From Meconema thalassinum (lineage: Eukaryota; Arthropoda; Insecta; Orthoptera; Tettigoniidae), in contig OX336398.1 in assembly GCA_946902985.2 (NCBI GenBank), positions 229,425,556 through 229,489,555 on the forward strand: a stretch of DNA of 64,000 nt, read 5' to 3'. Under the pieces are notes generated by a model, which was not told where the DNA came from, made no database searches, and worked only from the letters and a program-made list of their open reading frames with translations. This document shows positions 8,200 through 18,817 of the stretch, piece after piece. Numbering within the stretch: the first letter of the stretch is position 1; each line of letters begins with the position of its first letter. Made by a program: the position numbers and the translations under genes.

Positions 8200-9127
8200 G
8201 CCCTCACCCATTAAAATGGGTATTGCTCACGAGTTGCATCGTCCAGCTAGACGTCACTATCAGCGACTCAAGGTGATTTCACAGGGTGTGGATGAACTTT
8301 GGCAAGCAGACTTGGTTGAAATGATTCCCTATGCTAGCGTTAACGATGGTGTACGCTATATGTTGACGGTCATTGATGTTTATTCCAAAATGGCGTATGT
8401 TGAACCTGTGCGACGCAAGTCTGGTCCACTAGTCACTAAGGCCTTTCAACATATTATTCAACAATCCAAACGTCAACCTCAGCTGCTACAAACCGATCAG
8501 GGAAAAGAATTTTTCAACGAGGATTTCTCCAGTTTTCTCAAATCTAAGGATATTCACCATTACACCACGTACAGCAATCTCAAAGCCAGCGTGGTCGAAC
8601 GCTTCAACCGAACATTGAAAACCCATATGTGGAAAGCGTTTACCGCTCAGGGCACTTATCGCTGGTTGGACTTGTTACCTGAGCTAGTGTCACGTTACAA
8701 TGACACCAAACACAGAACCATTGGGACCAAGCCACGATTTGTGACCAAAAATATTCCACAACTGGATAAACTGTTTAACCCCATAAAAACAGCAGACCCT
8801 AAACGTCATCGCCTTAACATTGGGGACCATGTTCGTGTGAGCAAATTCAAGTCTGTCTTCGACAAGGGCTACACACCAAATTGGGGGACTGAAATATTTC
8901 GAATTCGTCAAGTCAACCTGAACAGTCCAGTCACCTATTTACTCGAGGACCTCAACCATCAACCCATAAAAGGCAGGTTTTGTCTCCAAGAACTCCAAAA
9001 GACGGCGTTTCCTAAACATTACCTTGTGGAAAAAGTGTTGAAACAAAAAGGAAATAAACTATATGTAAAATGGTTGGGATTTAGTTCAGCCTTTAATTCT
9101 TGGATTAATAAATTACATGTTGTGTGA
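8180..9127 (+). CDS. Retroviral-type (rve) integrase with C-terminal chromodomain
   Basis: The ATG at 8180 (used because it overlaps the preceding gene by 20 bp) gives 315 residues. The same frame is open upstream, but only as the shadow of its neighbour. The catalytic core has D44 (W-Q-A-D-L), D106 (Q-T-D-Q-G-K-E) and E140 (V-V-E-R-F-N-R), a D-61-D-33-E spacing. An SH3-like segment follows at about 214-270, and a chromodomain-like end at about 281-309 (Y-L-V-E-K-V-L and V-K-W-L-G-F). Polinton/adintovirus integrases have this layout. It inserts the linear element into the chromosome, and the chromodomain may bias target choice. It is the only major gene of the island with no visible lesion. 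Confidence 0.85.
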   Translation: MPKLLFKPSPIKMGIAHELHRPARRHYQRLKVISQGVDELWQADLVEMIPYASVNDGVRYMLTVIDVYSKMAYVEPVRRKSGPLVTKAFQHIIQQSKRQPQLLQTDQGKEFFNEDFSSFLKSKDIHHYTTYSNLKASVVERFNRTLKTHMWKAFTAQGTYRWLDLLPELVSRYNDTKHRTIGTKPRFVTKNIPQLDKLFNPIKTADPKRHRLNIGDHVRVSKFKSVFDKGYTPNWGTEIFRIRQVNLNSPVTYLLEDLNHQPIKGRFCLQELQKTAFPKHYLVEKVLKQKGNKLYVKWLGFSSAFNSWINKLHVV

Positions 9128-9600
9128 ACCTGTGTGCCTTGTATTTATTTATTCACTCATGTTGTACTTAACCTACAGTCCTATGTGCAGTCCTCAGCTC
9201 CACATGTATTATGAGCAATACATATTTTTTTCTCTCTTCACCTGTGTTCTCTCTTACACTGACTATCCCCCTCTCATCCCCTTCACCTCCCACCACTGTC
9301 AAAACAGGTTGTGACTTGTTAGATCTTATCGTGTACGTGCACAGGTGAACACCTGTGTGTTAGGTCATATTACACATGAACTTGCATTTTCTCACGTATG
9401 AACCAAAACAGGATGTGACTTGTTTCACAAGGAGAATGCTAATAATGACATCTCACACGTGTTCACATGTATTTCGCCACTTTCCTTTCATATCGTAATC
9501 CCATTATAGTAGTGGAGACTGGGGAACAACGTCAGTTCAACACACGCAAATGTAGTTAGGCCCTTTGACATAATTTAAATAAATTCATGAGCCAGTCCAT
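9128..9600. other. Non-coding right flank of the viral island
   Basis: No coding sequence was seen. A short direct repeat (AAAACAGGTTGTGACTTGTT near 9301 and a close match near 9405) lies about 105 bp apart. The stretch may contain the element's right terminal repeat, which cannot be tested because the left terminus is not in the window. Confidence 0.5.
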
Positions 9601-9601
9601 A

Positions 9602-9764
9602 GGGACCAGGCCAAAGGGACCGGCCCAAAGGGATCAGTTCAAAGGGACTCATCCACAAGGACTCGTCCACAAGGACTCGTCCACAAGGACCTGTCCACAA
9701 GGACTCGTCAACAAGGACTCGTCCACAATGACCCGTCAACAATGACCTGTCCACAAGGACCCGT
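9602..9764. repeat. 14-bp minisatellite, about 12 units
   Basis: Tandem 14-bp units drift from GGGACCAGGCCAAA through GGACTCGTCCACAA to TGACCCGTCAACAA. The two ends of the array have different consensus forms. It is followed directly by TTAGG/TTGGG-type bases at 9763-9780. It sits just outside the integrase end of the viral island. Confidence 0.85.
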
Positions 9765-10455
9765 TAGGTTGGGTTAGGTTACACTACAGCCACCATCTTT
9801 TAAAAAGCCCGACCTCTTACCAAACCTATGAGTGGATATGTGTAAAAACAAAAAAACTAGCATGTTAATTCATATTGGCTACCCACCGAACACATCCACT
9901 TTATGTAGAACAAAGATTCATTCCATATTGGCATTCAAACTCTCACATGTTGCAATTGGAAAGAGAGATTCTCTAAACAAATACAATTTCACCCCCTAGT
10001 TGGGGTAGGTTTTATTTTGGGGGTTGAAATATGTTGTCCATTGGAAAGGGGGGTATCAGCCCGAGTTCAATGACACCTCATTCGTCAAAATCCGACCACG
10101 GGTTCGGGAGTTATCGGGCTGCCGCCATCTTGTGAGGTGGGGAGGTGGAGGTGGTCACAGAACCCCCAGAAAACCACTACTGGCGTTTCTCGCAATTTAA
10201 CCATCCGAGTGCAGTGAAACTTGGTACAGTAAATCCTTATACGAATGTTAATCCACTGACATCTAATTTATTTCAATTGTTTCCATAACCTTTAGATGAC
10301 AGCTCTGCGAAATTTTAAAATTTGTTTTTACTTCTTCTATCCTAATCATGCGATTGAAGTTTGAATGCTACACGTACACAATAATCTTCATGTAACAGTA
10401 CATACCTCTAGGACCTACTTATATAAAAATCCAACATGGCGACCATCCGAAATAT
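9765..10455. repeat. Non-coding DNA leading into a dispersed repeat (family D2)
   Basis: Up to about 10,030 I see nothing recognisable. From about 10,180 the sequence matches the repeat at 46,020-46,620: a CGCRATTTAAYSATCC start, then AATGAAACTTGGTACAG, then ATCCAACATGGCGACCATCC. The repeat is interrupted by a SINE at 10,464 and resumes at 10,822. Confidence 0.65.
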
Positions 10456-10463
10456 TTAGTCGG

Positions 10464-10813
10464 TATTTATTTTTATTTTATTTTTTTATTTATTTTTTTA
10501 GCGTATGGTTTTTAGTGCCGGGAGTGTCCGAGGACATGTTCGGCTCGCCAGTTTTGTAGCTGCTTCGAGACGGACACCCAATGGGTCAGCTACAAGTACC
10601 GTTGGGGAGGAAAGTTGGAAGGGAAGGGCGAAGAGTTGGAAGGTAGCGGCTGTGGCCTATAGTTAGGGACCAACCCCGGCATTTGCCTGGAAGGAAGATG
10701 GGAAACCACAGAAGACCATCTTCAAGGTTGCCGGCGGGGGGATTCGAACCTCCTCGCCTCCTGGATGTGAGCGACTGCCATTAGTCATGCCGTAACGACC
10801 TCGGCTAACTCAC
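10464..10813 (-). mobile_element. tRNA-derived SINE (type A), complete, 8-bp TSD
   Basis: The direct repeat TTAGTCGG flanks the element at 10,456-10,463 and 10,814-10,821. Read on the minus strand it starts with a tRNA-like head, has a B-box GGTTCGAATCC near 10,745, and ends in an A-rich tail made of TAAA/TAAAA blocks (10,464-10,500). The last 110 bp before the tail are shared with the SINE at 47,737-48,157, although heads and bodies differ. It is inserted in the D2 repeat, whose sequence resumes right after the second TSD copy. Confidence 0.85.
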
Positions 10814-10821
10814 TTAGTCGG

Positions 10822-11557
10822 TTCTCAATATCTACGAATCTATTACAGCAATCAAACTAAAATTTTGTATGTTGATAGAGGCAATTAACATAAGTAGGAT
10901 ATATGAAAATAGGCTGTATTGTTCTTCACGGAACTACTTGTTACAAAATGTGAAAAGTAGGCTAAAAATTGAAAGGAAAAGAATGACATAACAATTAGTG
11001 GCATATACGGGATGTATTTTTAATTTATAACAGCAAGCATTGAATACGTGAACCGGGTTTAATATGATACTGCTGTATGTGTATTGATGACTTTTGAATT
11101 GTGGTCAGGTGTGATACTAACACACACTTTTAGGGAGGAGGGAGGGGGAAATCAGTCATGGGTGACCAAGACATATTGGCCACGTGTAGTTTTATACCAG
11201 GTGAATCAGCTGCTCCTAATACTATTGTTCTATGCAGCCCAACTAACGCGTGTTATCAGGAAGGTCGATAATTTTCTACTTGCATCCCGTATGGTAGCCT
11301 ACTAATGCACTGCAAGAATATTCCGCAAACCATACTGAACACTTTTACATTTCCCTCGCTCATGTCATTCAAACGGCATGTAATCACTTACAGTACGTAT
11401 ACCCTTCTCTGAAGATGCTGAAAATTTGATGCTGACCGAAGCTAGGTTGATAGGCCTAATAAACTCGCTCCAAAGCTAGTAATTTAAATTTCCACTCATT
11501 GGATTGGGAGATGTATTAAAGATAGAGATATGCTATCCCAGACTTTTTATTTAGAAC
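10822..11557. repeat. D2 repeat remainder, then dispersed repeat R1
   Basis: 10,822-10,930 continues D2, with a GAACTACTTGTT end like that at 46,725. From about 10,950 the sequence matches 14,560-14,830, including a shared GGGGATCAGTCATGGGTGACC-type block, and its end (11,390-11,557) matches 15,990-16,075 and, inverted, 45,060-45,190. I call this older family R1. No coding content was seen. Confidence 0.65.
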
Positions 11558-11569
11558 TTTCAATGGTGA

Positions 11570-11903
11570 ACAATTACGCCTCCGTGGCTTAGGCGGCAGC
11601 ACGCCGGTCTCTCACCGCTGGGTCCGTGGTTCAAATCCCGGTAACTCCATGTGAGATCTGTGCTGGACAAAGCGGAGGCAGTCGGGTTTTTCTCCGGGTA
11701 CTCCGGTTTTCCCTGTCAAAATTTCTTTCCAGCAACACTCTCCACTATCATTTCATTTCATTTGTCATTCATTTAATCATTGCCCCAGAGGAGTGCGTCA
11801 GGCCTCGGCAGCCGGCACAGTCCATATCCTCGCCGCTTGATGGGGGCTTGATTCATTCCATTGCTGACCCGGTCGAAGACTGGAAGCAGGCTGTGGATTT
11901 TCA
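11570..11903 (+). mobile_element. tRNA-derived SINE with V-domain-like core
   Basis: It is flanked by TTTCAATGGTGA at 11,558-11,569 and 11,904-11,915. The head has an A-box-like TGGCTTAGGCGGC and a B-box GGTTCAAATCCC (about 11,628-11,640). The body carries CTCCGGGTACTCCGGTTTTC (about 11,692-11,711), close to the core of the vertebrate V-SINE domain. It is inserted in an R1 repeat: the sequence after the second TSD (TCTTACACTCATAG) is the R1 continuation seen at 16,074. Confidence 0.75.
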
Positions 11904-11915
11904 TTTCAATGGTGA

Positions 11916-12324
11916 TCTTACACTCATAGCATGACGAATAGAAGGACCTAGTGTGAGGACTCCGCCATTATAGAACGGTAGTTCGTGATCCCGCCGCTAC
12001 AAGCACTGCAAGCGATTATGTCCAACACGTGTCCTGTTGTTCCGTCGAACCGGGTCATAGAAAAGTGCGGGGGAAGCTACTGTGTGAGATATTTGTGTGA
12101 ATTAAATTGAATTGTCTTTGCTTTCAGTTCTTAAATTCTGTTCATTGTGTCTTGTGTACATCAGCGTTCTATGTTTTGTGTGGGCCTACTTCAAACATAG
12201 GCTATTTCTTTGTTAATATTACTGTTTTGTGCTTGTCCCTCAGCGAATGGACGGTCTACCTTGACTCTATGTCCAGGAACTGAGGAGCAAAGCCATGGCG
12301 AATTACTGTTGAGAGATAATCTTA

Positions 12325-12373
<49 letters not shown>

Positions 12374-12510
12374 TTAAATTATATATATCATTTCAAACAA
12401 ATATATCCAATCAATCATTGCACCCACTGCCGACCTATCAAATCGGTACGGTGTAAAATCACTTAAAACAACAAATTTCACCTAAAACAATTCATAAAAA
12501 TCAAAAATTT
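11916..12510. other. Non-coding, with a (TA)n microsatellite at about 12,331-12,369
   Basis: No gene was seen. The only structure is a run of TA dinucleotides followed by AT-rich DNA. Confidence 0.6.
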
Positions 12511-12512
12511 CA

Positions 12513-12545
12513 CTATATAAAGGGGCGTAAGGAGCTCATTGAGAG
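12513..12545 (+). promoter_or_regulatory. TATA + Inr-type core promoter
   Basis: CTATATAAAGGGGC at 12,513-12,526 is followed at the usual distance by CTCATTG (12,536-12,542), close to the insect initiator TCAKTY. The pair lies about 590 bp upstream of the ATG at 13,129. It could belong to a gene or to the LTR of an unrecognised retroelement. Confidence 0.55.
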
Positions 12546-13128
12546 CACCAGGTTCCCATTCTATCAGGCAATGCACGCATGCATGCAAGCTTGATTATCA
12601 TTCCAAGTCCAGCATCCAAGCAACTGCACGCCACTGCTCCAAGCTCCTTCTTCTAACGCCAATTGATGAAATCGATGATTTGCCAGTCTTTCTACCAAGC
12701 CTAGGCCTCGCTATCGCCTCGACTTCGATATTTCAAGCCATTCCACTATGTTCCTATAGGCTTAATTTGCATCCCCCTTAGTAACAGTGCAGATTAAGTC
12801 ACTCCTCTACCATTCAAATATCCAACACCATACCCACCATGTAACCATCCTAGTCAAGCAACTCCTGTCTCCCTCGAGTTTTAATACAAGTTTAGCTCAT
12901 CCCCTCTTCCTACTAAGCAGCCAATAATTAATTATTTAATTAACTTCAAATTTCATCAGCACACTCAACGTCATAGCTCCAACTGTATTTAAACTGGATA
13001 ATTTTGAGTGACTGGTAAATTTGTTTTTCTCTTTCCTTATTCTCTGGTCGACCAAGGTATTTGACCACAATCTCTCATCACCTCTTACTCATTACACGCG
13101 CCTATAGTCTACACTCACGAACACAAAC

Positions 13129-13677
13129 ATGTCGCGCACTGACACTAAACCTCGCACATTAACGTACCAGGGCATAACATTCCTGATAACTCAGGACCCT
13201 GATGACTCTAAAAGCCAAAATTATACCCCTGTTAATCCAAAAACACTAATTCCGAGTGGGTCTACCCACAAAGGAGATGGTACACTCGTTCCACTTAAAC
13301 CAACTTCACCAAAATCAGATTCCTCACTCTCTAGCTCACCTTCTCCCTCACCGGGTCACGTCTCATTCCCGACATTTGATTTCGAGAAAGAGCTGTGGTA
13401 CGCTTCACCCAATGGCAGTAACCTTCAGAGCACGATGGTCCTTATCCACCCACCTATTGGTATTAGCCTTTGTAAATCAGTCAGGCAAACAGTAATTAAC
13501 GCGCTCAATCCCATAGCCCAATTTATTTCCCTCATTGAGGAATTAGGTAATCACCACATAGGCATCACTCCTTCTGAGAATAGCCATCTCAACTGTGTCA
13601 CTAGTGTTCTCAAGAGCCGCTCTGCCATTCCCCCATTTTCATTAATTAGATTCAGACCACAAATTCACCTTCTTTAG
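13129..13677 (+). CDS. Unrecognised 182-codon reading frame downstream of a core promoter
   Basis: The ATG at 13,129 sits in AAACATG, a good insect context, and opens 182 codons ending at 13,677. The protein has a Thr/Ser/Pro-rich first half with an S-S-S-P-S-P-S-P run (about residues 68-76), and a more structured second half. I do not recognise a family, and no zinc knuckle or transmembrane helix is seen. With the TATA+Inr pair upstream it could be the first exon or gag-like frame of a retroelement. A chance frame cannot be excluded. Confidence 0.35.
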   Translation: MSRTDTKPRTLTYQGITFLITQDPDDSKSQNYTPVNPKTLIPSGSTHKGDGTLVPLKPTSPKSDSSLSSSPSPSPGHVSFPTFDFEKELWYASPNGSNLQSTMVLIHPPIGISLCKSVRQTVINALNPIAQFISLIEELGNHHIGITPSENSHLNCVTSVLKSRSAIPPFSLIRFRPQIHLL

Positions 13678-14900
13678 TCTCTCAATCTGAGGAAACTAAA
13701 TTGCCACAACAAGAAACAACAAAATAACAGTCTGTATAGCCTACTCCAGGAATCTGTGCTTTCCGTGACATGTAATGGAGACCGTAGTACTTATTTCCGT
13801 GAATTATATTTTCCATTGTGCCCTGCAGTCTTATTTTAATTGTGATCGCTAATTACATTTTAAACGAGTATCAGTTACAAAGTACGGTAATTCGTTTCCC
13901 TTGGCATTATCCCTAAGACCAGCTGACCGGCAGCGTGGAACTTGCCCACACTAGCGCTGCCGGGCGGGGCGCGCTTGAACTTGAGGAGTCCTCTCACTTT
14001 CTCCTTCTATTCGTCATGCTCATAGTATATATATACTGTATTTTTAACCGTTTACCCAGCGTAAGCTTATAAGGCGCGTGGATGGCAGGTTTCTCTTTGA
14101 CACGATTCACTGGAATCGTTACTGCTCGGCTTCCTTTGGTCATAAATGAATGTTTTTATACAGAAACCTTTCTCGAGAAATCCTTTACAGAATGGTGAAA
14201 ACCACATCAAAATCCATCCAGTGGTTCTCGAGATTACCCGTTACATCCAAGATTCCGAGACTTTGCTTTATACTAGGTAAGAGATTTTGAATACGTCCGT
14301 ATAAATACGTGCGATAATATAACATTCTCTAGGATACAAGGTGAATTAGCATGCTCGACCAATAGAGTTCTCTACCTTGACCCCTTGTCCTTGTCAAAGA
14401 CTTGCCGAGCGAACGCATATATTCCATTACAACTGAACTCAAATCAAGCTTCACTTTGATGAAAAATGAGTGAAATAAAAAAATACCTCCACTAGAGCAG
14501 TAAAAAAGGAAACATAGAAATGGAATTCATTTCATGCGAAATACTGGGGAACATGAGAGACGAAGATATAATGAAAATGGAAGGGAAAAGAATGACACAG
14601 CAATTAGTAGCATAAGATGAGTTTTTAATTTATTGTGTGCATTGAATTCGCAAAGCGCTGCGGTGTTCTGTTTAATATGACACTACGTAGTATTAATGAC
14701 TTTTGAAATGTGGCCAGGTGCGACAATAACACACAAAAAGGAAAATCGTGTTGTTTTTAATTTGCAGGAAAGGGGATCAGTCATGGGTGACCAAATCAAA
14801 TTGGCCACGTTCTGTTTTATATTGTCTGTGTGACAATGCATCATCCGTATATTGAACTGGAGTGTCGATATATAGGCTTTTAAAGGTCTTTTAAGGGGGG
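13678..14900. repeat. Non-coding DNA and a second R1 repeat copy
   Basis: Nothing recognisable to about 14,040. 14,040-14,275 matches 16,086-16,320 and, inverted, 38,125-38,335 (shared TTTACCCAGCGTAAGCTT and ATCAAAATCCATCCAG blocks). 14,560-14,830 matches 10,960-11,210. The copies are old and interrupted. Confidence 0.65.
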
Positions 14901-15939
14901 AGGTACACCTTTACAAGTGTATAAACCACAGGTATTTAAAATAGTTTTCCTCGGTCTTCCTTTGTTTTGTTGATATGAAATTTTGCACACTCCTAGAACT
15001 GTCCTTTATCTTTAGTTTGAACTTGAATATTTGCAATTAACTTTCCCTAGTTATTTTTAAAAAATCCCAAAGGATTGGACTAATTTATACATTGATCATG
15101 CTTTTCCTTGATAATTTCTACAAGACTTCACACTTCTGGAAGATTAGTGTTTTAGAATGTTCATAATGCTTGTGTTAACAATTTGAAATAACATCTTTTG
15201 CCTACCTTTTGAAATAATATTTTTTTCTCCCTTTCCTATAAGATTCATTTGACATTTTAGTGAGGTATGTTCACTCAGAAAATACAACAAAGAAATGTAA
15301 CAACAATGGTTCTAGTTCGTATTCTTAAGACAAAAGAGATACATGAGAATACAATGTTTCATCAAAATATCACAAAAACATTTTGAGTTATGATGGAAAC
15401 AAAAGAAAACGTTAAAGTTTGGTGAACGAGCGCCAAACTTATCGATGGGAGGCAAAGTACCGGCGTGAAAAATTATATTAATTGCTAGCAACCCGCCCTG
15501 GCTTCGCCCGGGAACACTTATGAATGCATTACGTGATTAGCGTTTTTTTAATGTTAATGAACAAGAACCTATAGCCGTTTTACGTTTCGGCATGAAGGGG
15601 TTCAAATTCCTGACTGGACTATTAATTATATTATCATGGAGATGCATGTGCAACGAATTCCTGTCAGATGTAATTTAAGAATGGCGAGGTGCATGAAACA
15701 CAAATCCCCTTTCCATCCAATCTTAACTTGACTGTGTAATTTGCGGAACGAAAGTTCACAGGCGAAATCAAGGAAAGCAGAGTTTCACTTCTTGGGAAAC
15801 TCCAAACACAACCACTCTTCTCTGAAGTCTTAACTCAACACAACTTGAGAGTTTGCTGCAGGCTGTATCTGGGGTAATAGGCTCACCCGCTAGTTAGGCT
15901 GTAACTAGGGTGATAGGCTCATCCTTAGCTGTCTCTTAA
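14901..15939. other. Non-coding, no structure recognised
   Basis: AT-rich sequence without plausible coding content. A short GC-rich palindrome-like CCCGCCCTGGCTTCGCCCGG at about 15,491 is a motif often seen at the ends of degraded retroelements. Confidence 0.5.
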
Positions 15940-16330
15940 ACTGTCGCCTCAGTAATTGAATGGAGATTGTTGGAAGAAATGAAATACGTAAAAACACTTA
16001 TAGTGGGCGATGTATTGAAGATAGAGATATTCTCTCATGAACCTTTTTGTAGAACTTTTCATGCTGAACAATTCTTACACTCATAGTATATTGATATTTT
16101 TAACGGTATGTCCAGCGTAAGCTTAAAAAGCATACGGACGCCAGCCTTTCTTTCGTCGACTTTCACTGAAATCGTTACAGCTTGGCTTCTTTTGATCATA
16201 AATACTTTATTTTCTACAGACCCTTCCTCGAGATATCCCTTACAGAATAGTGAAAACGGCATCAAAATCCATCCAGAGGTTGTCGAGATTACCCGTTACA
16301 ACCAAGAATCAGAGCCTTTGATTTATACTA
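15940..16330. repeat. R1 repeat, third copy
   Basis: It matches 11,500-11,560 plus 14,040-14,275 in the same order and is the best-preserved uninterrupted version of this part of R1. The inverted copy at 38,110-38,403 and 45,012-45,190 is the one the gypsy element entered. Confidence 0.7.
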
Positions 16331-16999
16331 AGTAGAGATATGAATATTATATTTTATAATAATAATGCATACATTTTTTTTTCAGACTGACTTACCTTTC
16401 AGCGTCCAGTCTAGTCTGCAAGCTTCTGTTTGCGAACAAGTCGCTTCTATGCTCCCCTATTAACAGTCAGCACTGCGGCCTCCTCTTCTTCAACACCTCT
16501 AACTTTGAGATCGTTCATCACTGAATCTAACCATCACCTCCTAGGTATAACTCTGCTTCTCTTACCCTCTACAACCTAACTTTTAACCTTTTGATAATCT
16601 CTCCTCCCCCATTATTTTCACATGACCCCACCATCTGAGTCGGCTCATACAACAGTGAGTTCATTTCTAACTTAGACTTTATATCTTCATTACGAGTACC
16701 CTCCTGCCATTGGTCACATCTGTTTGTCCCAGCTACCCTCATATCAGTTACCTCTAGCTTATGTATCAGATACATTGCAATTGCTTAGAAAAATAAATTA
16801 AAACTACTGTACTTGAATTGCGAGCAGAGTTATTGAATCAATATTGAACTTGGGTTTCTCTTTTCATCGATAATTTTCTTTTCCATAAAAATATTAAAAG
16901 AAAGTATTCGCGTTAATAAAACATTTCCTCAGTCAAAGACCATCAGCTTAATCCTTACCGCATATACAATTTTCAATTAATCAAAGAATAAATAAAATA
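16331..16999. other. Non-coding, nothing recognised
   Basis: AT-rich with a few short chance frames on both strands. No motif or repeat was identified. Confidence 0.5.
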
Positions 17000-17001
17000 T
17001 A

Positions 17002-17816
17002 AGGTGCGTTCAAAAAGTAACGAGCCGGAGGCATAATTACAGAAACCAATACCTGTATGTTTAAAGTATTGGCCCTGGCTGTTGAGGCGCTTGTCCAACT
17101 GTGACACGAGGCGGTGAATTCCCTGGGCTGCGATGTGAACCAGTTCCGCACGTACAGCTGGACGTCGGCGTCCGAGATGAATCGTTGGGCCACCAGAGCC
17201 CTTTTAAGGGGACCAAACATGGCGTAATCACAGGGAGAGAGGTCTGGACTGTATGGAGGGTGGCCGAGAACCTCCCATTTGAATATCTGCAAGAGTGCAG
17301 CGACAGTGTTGGCCGTATGAGGTCGTGCATTGTGGTGGAGCGACCACGGCGGCTATGGCGTTCACCGTCACTCGACGGTACTGGGTAATGAGTGCATCAA
17401 CCAGCTGGACGTTGTCATCGGTAATGCAGGGGGGTGCCCCAGACCGGGCATCATCGGCTAACGACACCCGTCCTTCCCTGAAGCGCTTGTGCCACGCCTT
17501 GACCCTTGCAAGGGACATGCAGTGTTCGCCGTACACTTGTGGCATTCGGCGATGAATGCCCGTTCCCCCTACTCCTTCCGCTGTCAGAAACCGAGCAACA
17601 CCTCTTTGCTCTACGGTTGACGCCTCCATGTCACTGTTTGCTATTCGACTGCTCACTTTGTATTGTCATGTGACGTGTAGGCGTGCCCTCTAGCGACGGG
17701 CTGTGGCCTTCCACACTCTGGTCGGAAACACACCTCGTTACACACGCCACGATTAGCCGATGAAGTCACCGGCTTGTTCACTCCAGCCTCCGGCTCGTTA
17801 CTTTTTGAACGCACCT
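17002..17816 (-). mobile_element. Mariner-like element, internally deleted (copy 1)
   Basis: Inverted ends AGGTGCGTTCAAAAAGTAAC (17,002) and its complement (ending 17,816) enclose 815 bp, with TA-rich target bases outside. Autonomous mariners are about 1.3 kb, so 0.4-0.5 kb is missing from the middle. The same deletion junction is found in copy 2 at 28-32 kb. Confidence 0.9.
17030..17629 (-). pseudogene. Mariner transposase remnant, central region deleted
   Basis: From a Met codon at about 17,629 the frame encodes the paired helix-turn-helix DNA-binding region (V-A-R-F-L, then H-C-M-S-L-A-R-V-K-A-W-H-K-R-F and the G-R-V-S-L-A-D-D linker). It then jumps from the second HTH linker (N-A-I-A-A-V-V) straight to the N-A-R-P-H region. 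The first catalytic Asp is lost, and His replaces Asp at the second (L-H-H-N-A). The third catalytic block, Y-S-P-D-L-S-P-C-D-Y, is present in a neighbouring frame near 17,240. It could bind the ends but cannot cut DNA. Confidence 0.85.
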
Positions 17817-18812
17817 GATAAATTTCCAAACCATGCTCCCCTCAGCTATGAGCCTTATTTCATTTTACGAAAAACCATTTCAAGATATTTTATTTTGAAT
17901 TAATATATTAATATATTTTTACTATCACCGGATATTTTAGTTATATGTATTTTTTTTTAAATTATTTTAGGGTATCATCAATATAAAGCCTACATTGTTA
18001 CATATCTGTTTTTGAATACTCTTATGAAAAAGAAAAATAATATCAAAGAAAAGTAAAACCCAACAACTTTGCTTGCAATTCAAAGAGTTTTGATGTAATT
18101 TAGAAAACAATTACTGAAGACGGCTACAATTTGGTTGAAACTGTCATAATGTATTTTATTTTCATTATATATTGAATACGATGTATTAAATTTAATACAT
18201 GCTTATGAAATTTTATTTCTGATTATAATGTCAATAATGAAACTTTATAAATACTAGTTGAAACCCGTCATAACATGACGGTCTACGGGAAAATATTTAC
18301 TGAAGTACTTTCTTATATACATTCTGTGTACCATATATTTTTGTCACTATTGCAACTAAAAGGGCGTCGAAAGATTGCACTCTCGACGTTGCAAAATACT
18401 GCTGGCCATGAATGAAAACTTGATGAGGTAAGTACTAATTTTAACTGCACTTATTATATCCTAATCTAGGCAATTTCCATACATACAGTATTTCTTACAA
18501 TTAATCTGGTTCCATATAGGAGCCCTTGGGAAACGTTCAGAATTCTAAGGAGCATAACTATGGCTCAAACGCTTGGTGTACAAATATGTGGAATTGAGGA
18601 GTAATGTAGGAAACTTAAGTAGCTGGCTTTAATCTTTATTGATTAGTCTGTTAACGCTGGTGTATGATTTTGAACTACTGGTTATAAGTTCTAAGTTCAA
18701 TCACTTTTAAATTAATTTCAATACAGTGTTATATTTTGGCGTAAGAATGCGAACTTGCGAGAAATGTACTGTATCCTTTGCAGAAGTGAATGTTTCGCCG
18801 TAAATATGTCAC
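17817..18812. other. Non-coding, nothing recognised
   Basis: AT-rich. A GAAACCCGTCATAACATGAC stretch at 18,261 contains a small inverted repeat. No gene was seen. Confidence 0.5.
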
Positions 18813-18817
18813 GTTAT

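Noticed and set aside
11583..11645. Possible tRNA gene
   Set aside because: It has A- and B-box-like sequences, but the acceptor stem does not pair and a SINE body with TSDs follows.
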